A stretch of DNA of 64,000 nt from Paramecium sonneborni (Eukaryota; Ciliophora; Oligohymenophorea; Peniculida; Parameciidae): the NCBI GenBank assembly GCA_905182985.1, contig CAJJDN010000131.1, positions 46,456 through 110,455 on the forward strand, read 5' to 3'. The position numbers and the translations under genes are program-made. Shown one piece after another: positions 61,393-64,000 of this stretch. Each line of letters starts with the position of its first letter. The first letter of the stretch is position 1. Below the pieces are notes generated by a model, which was given only the letters and a program-made list of their open reading frames with translations, ran no database searches and was not told the DNA's origin.

Positions 61393-61701
61393 TGAGAGGT
61401 ATATGTTTTAGATTAAAATAGAGGATTAAACTGTAGGTTCAATTGTTGATTAATAGAAAAATATATAGGATAATATTTTATATATAAAATATGCAGATTT
61501 TGAAACTTTTGGATTTTGATTAGTATAAATAATGATGAATACACACTATGCAATTAATTATGAATAGATTTTAATTAAATATATATAAAATAAATGTCAA
61601 GCATATGTATATTCAGTTTTGATAGTATCGAATAGTTTGTCAACTTAGGTTTTCAACACATTAGCTAATTGTCTATTACACTTGGACATCTATTCGATTA
61701 A
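61393..61701. other. intergenic, nothing supported
   Basis: About 310 bp between two convergent small genes; AT-rich, no signal seen. A further 3' exon of the upstream gene cannot be excluded. Confidence 0.4.
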
Positions 61702-62163
61702 TCATGAAGGCAGTACTTATTGAATTGTTTTATTAATTTATTGACGTTAATTATCTAATTGGAGAAATTTAGTTTAATTTTTATTGGATTGACTTTTTTA
61801 ATGGTGTTTATACTTATTGCTCTGATTCTATTAATTCTCCTTATTCCAATCAATGTAATGAATATTAGGTTTGATGATTTCATAATTTTATGCAACAGAA
61901 TTAATGGAATGGATGGTAGCTCTACTACCATCAAGATTATCTTCAAATTTAAGATGTTGAGGTATAATAACATCTCTGTGAGATTGACTAATATTTTTAA
62001 TAAATTCTTCTGATTTACGATGACAACTTTCATCAGTACGTTATTTTTCAAGTTTCATAACATTTCTTCTAAGTTAATACATCTCTCTTAAGGGACTAAT
62101 AATATCTAAACTAGACTTTCGGCCTTCATCAGTGAGGATGTGTGTTTGTAATCGTTGTTACAT
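61702..62163 (-). CDS. hypothetical protein, 153 aa
   Basis: Intron-free frame MQQRLQTHILTDEGRKSSLD, IISPLREMYQLRRNVMKLEK, then KSEEFIKNISQSHRDVIIPQ and HYIDWNKENQQNQSNKYKHH, ending QVLPS. The N-terminal two thirds have a regular charged-helix pattern and low A/T bias in third positions relative to spacers, suggesting a real gene. A standard-code frame on the opposite strand (61759-62013) is a shadow. No family recognised. Divergent from the FZR1 gene with 74 bp between ATGs. Confidence 0.65.
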
Positions 62164-62237
62164 ATTAATATATTTGAAATATTATTGAAAAAAGTGAATA
62201 TTTTATATTTATTTAATATAAATATATTTGTTTGCCA

Positions 62238-63759
62238 ATGTCTAAACTGAAAAGCTAAGTAATACTAATATAACTTATAAAAGACTGTTTCTAATTAAGC
62301 TTTGTGCAATGATATGCCTATTTAATAATAGAACCATTAATAGTCAAGGCAAGAAAACTAATACAATTTGAGTAGCACAGATTGTAAGCGATAGAAATCT
62401 TTTTTTGGTGATCGGTTTGTTACGAAATTAAAGAACAATTTCTCAATAATAAATGAAAATAAATTGGAGAGTTAAGATATGGCATCAGCATAAATGGCAT
62501 TAGAGATGCTATATAAATAGTAAATATTAGAATAGGAGCCTATATTTGAGCAAGATTCAATGTAGTTCATGAATCAAAGTGGATTTCAATACAGTCAGCA
62601 GAATAATATAAACATCCATAATTCTAAAATATACAATAGGTAGATAACATAATAATCTTATAATTAGTATTCTAATAGATCATAAGTATTTTACAATATC
62701 AGAAACACTATCTAATTATTATAGTAAATATGTAAGAAAAATACAGAAAGTTCCATTTAAAGTTCTTGATGCACCATAACTTTAGGATGATTTTTATTTA
62801 AATCTAATTGATTGGAGTAGTTAGAATACTTTATCTGTAGCATTAAATTCTTGTGTATACTTATGGTATGAATATTCTAAAAAATAATTACAGGAATGCT
62901 TAATCTTCGAAAGTTACAAAATTATTGGATCTCCATAATGATTAAGTTACAAGTGTGTCATGGTCTTTAAGAGGACCTCATTTGGCAGTTGGAACAAAGT
63001 TAGGAGAAGTATAGATTTGGGATGCAATAAAATTATAAAGAGTACGTACTTATAAGGGTCACATAGCAAGAGTAGGAACATTATGTTTTTCAGATAATGT
63101 ATTAAGTAGTGGTTCAAGAGATAAATTGATATTATAAAGAGATTTAAGATTGAAAGGAAATTACTTTTTAAAATAGTAAGCACATAAATAAGAGGTTTGT
63201 GGATTAAAATGGTCACCTGATGGTTAAATGTTAGCTTCAGGAGGAAATGATAATAAACTATATATATGGTCATCACATAAATAAGACAAACCAATATTTA
63301 GATTATGTGAACATTAAGCTGCAGTAAAAGCAATAGCATGGAGTCCTCATTAACATGGATTATTAGCTAGTGGTGGAGGGACTGCAGATAAAATGATTAG
63401 ATTTTGGAATGCTCTTGAAGGAAAATCATTATTAAAAGAAGATACTGGTAGTCAAGTCTGTAATCTTATGTTTAGTAAAATAGAAAATGAACTCATTTCA
63501 ACACATGGATATAGTCAAAATTAAATTGTACTATGGAAATGTAATAATATGAAAAGAATATCTACTTTAGTTGGACACACTTGTAGGTACTATTATTATT
63601 AATATTTAAAGAGTACTTTATTTAGCTATGTCACCTGATGGATCCACTATTGTAACTGGAGCGGGAGATGAGACTTTACGTTTTTGGAATATCTATCCTT
63701 AAAATAATTAAGATTGCAAATAACTATATAGTCCCTTAAATATTCCAACTATTCGATGA
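62238..63759 (+). CDS. FZR1: APC/C activator, FZR1/CDH1-type WD40 protein
   Basis: 471 aa; introns 62259-62283 (25), 62640-62667 (28), 62866-62893 (28), 63587-63611 (25); exons sum to 472 codons. N-terminus has the C-box, [12 protein letters not shown] (residues ~49-60), which docks to the anaphase-promoting complex. The propeller begins with [20 protein letters not shown] then [17 protein letters not shown], the hallmark of Cdc20/Cdh1 proteins; the wording is nearer CDH1 than CDC20. Repeats include [18 protein letters not shown], [54 protein letters not shown]. The last residues are PTIR, the Ile-Arg tail that binds TPR subunits of the APC/C. It targets cyclins and other substrates for ubiquitination at mitotic exit. 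Confidence 0.96.
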
Positions 63760-63820
63760 TCATTTGAGCCATTCTACTTAATATATAATTATTTTATAAA
63801 TTTTAATACATTATAACAAT

Positions 63821-64000
63821 ATGACAGATTCAATTCCATATTATAGAGATTATGATGATGAATATGAAAGATATTTAAAAAGACTTGTTCCTGGACCATT
63901 CCTTGAAGATATCACTATGATAGAAGCCAAAGAATATTTATATGTAAAATCTAATTATTTAAATTTAGAATGATGTAATTACTCCTTCACTCATTTAATA
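63821..64000 (+). CDS. 5' end of an unidentified gene (partial)
   Basis: Starts MTDSIPYYRDYDDEYERYLK, RLVPGPFLEDITMIEAKEYL, then a 25-nt intron (63944-63968) that removes TGA 63972-adjacent reading, and continues NDVITPSLIQ to the window edge. Acidic, soluble N-terminus; too short to assign. 61 bp downstream of FZR1 on the same strand. Confidence 0.75.

Noticed and set aside
62947..63294. 115-aa minus-strand frame
   Set aside because: Antisense to the WD40 propeller of FZR1, which reads perfectly on the plus strand across four introns.
1..64000. tRNA, rRNA, transposon, telomere repeats, Shine-Dalgarno sites
   Set aside because: No cloverleaf with conserved boxes, no transposase or terminal repeats and no G4T2/G3T3-type telomere repeats seen; ribosome binding sites of bacterial type do not apply.

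Overview
The window is protein-coding, AT-rich DNA that reads sensibly only with the ciliate nuclear code: TAA and TAG are glutamine and TGA is the only stop. Exons are interrupted by about 60 introns of 20-35 nt (mostly GTA...TAG), genes are packed tens of bases apart, and every recognisable family is eukaryotic. This combination is that of a Paramecium macronuclear chromosome. All gene models were built by hand; most were accepted because exon lengths sum to whole codons after the introns are removed and because the result reads as a known domain.

Layout. 1-9 kb: end of a WD40 gene, a tandem cyclic-nucleotide-binding protein, a LITAF-domain protein, a second WD40 protein, a TRF4-type nucleotidyltransferase, a decayed METTL13-type methyltransferase and a small unknown gene. 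9-25 kb, the densest part: SAS10/UTP3 (ribosome biogenesis), an SR splicing factor with a zinc knuckle, a KATNIP homologue (ciliary/microtubule), an SK/Kv-like potassium channel, a myotubularin lipid phosphatase, a second tandem cyclic-nucleotide-binding protein, a DEDDy 3'-5' exonuclease and three unknown genes. 25-46 kb: two giant (about 2,500-2,700 aa) membrane proteins with cysteine-rich repeats and REJ-like regions, divergently transcribed paralogues separated by 3.7 kb that holds one Myb-like gene. 46-64 kb: an IQ-motif protein, a PH-kinase, a membrane-anchored aspartic protease, a DIX-like protein, several Q-rich or coiled-coil proteins, an APC/C activator of the FZR1/CDH1 type, and the start of one more gene.

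The genes form no pathway cluster; this is ordinary gene-dense ciliate chromosome. Lipid/endosome functions (LITAF, myotubularin), cyclic-nucleotide signalling (two CNB proteins), membrane excitability (K+ channel) and basal-body/microtubule functions (KATNIP, IQ/coiled-coil proteins) fit a swimming ciliate.

Points that need attention: (i) a perfect 1,200-bp duplication (30978-32177 = 32179-33378) joined by a single N inside the first giant gene, almost certainly an assembly artefact because removing it restores the frame; (ii) a 43-bp perfect palindrome at 40517-40559 inside the second giant gene that coincides with a lost cysteine and a frame problem, resembling a quasi-palindrome template-switch mutation; (iii) the methyltransferase pseudogene; (iv) several divergent gene pairs with only 20-75 bp between start codons. 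I found no convincing previously undescribed multi-gene system, no tRNA or rRNA gene, no CRISPR array and no transposon.
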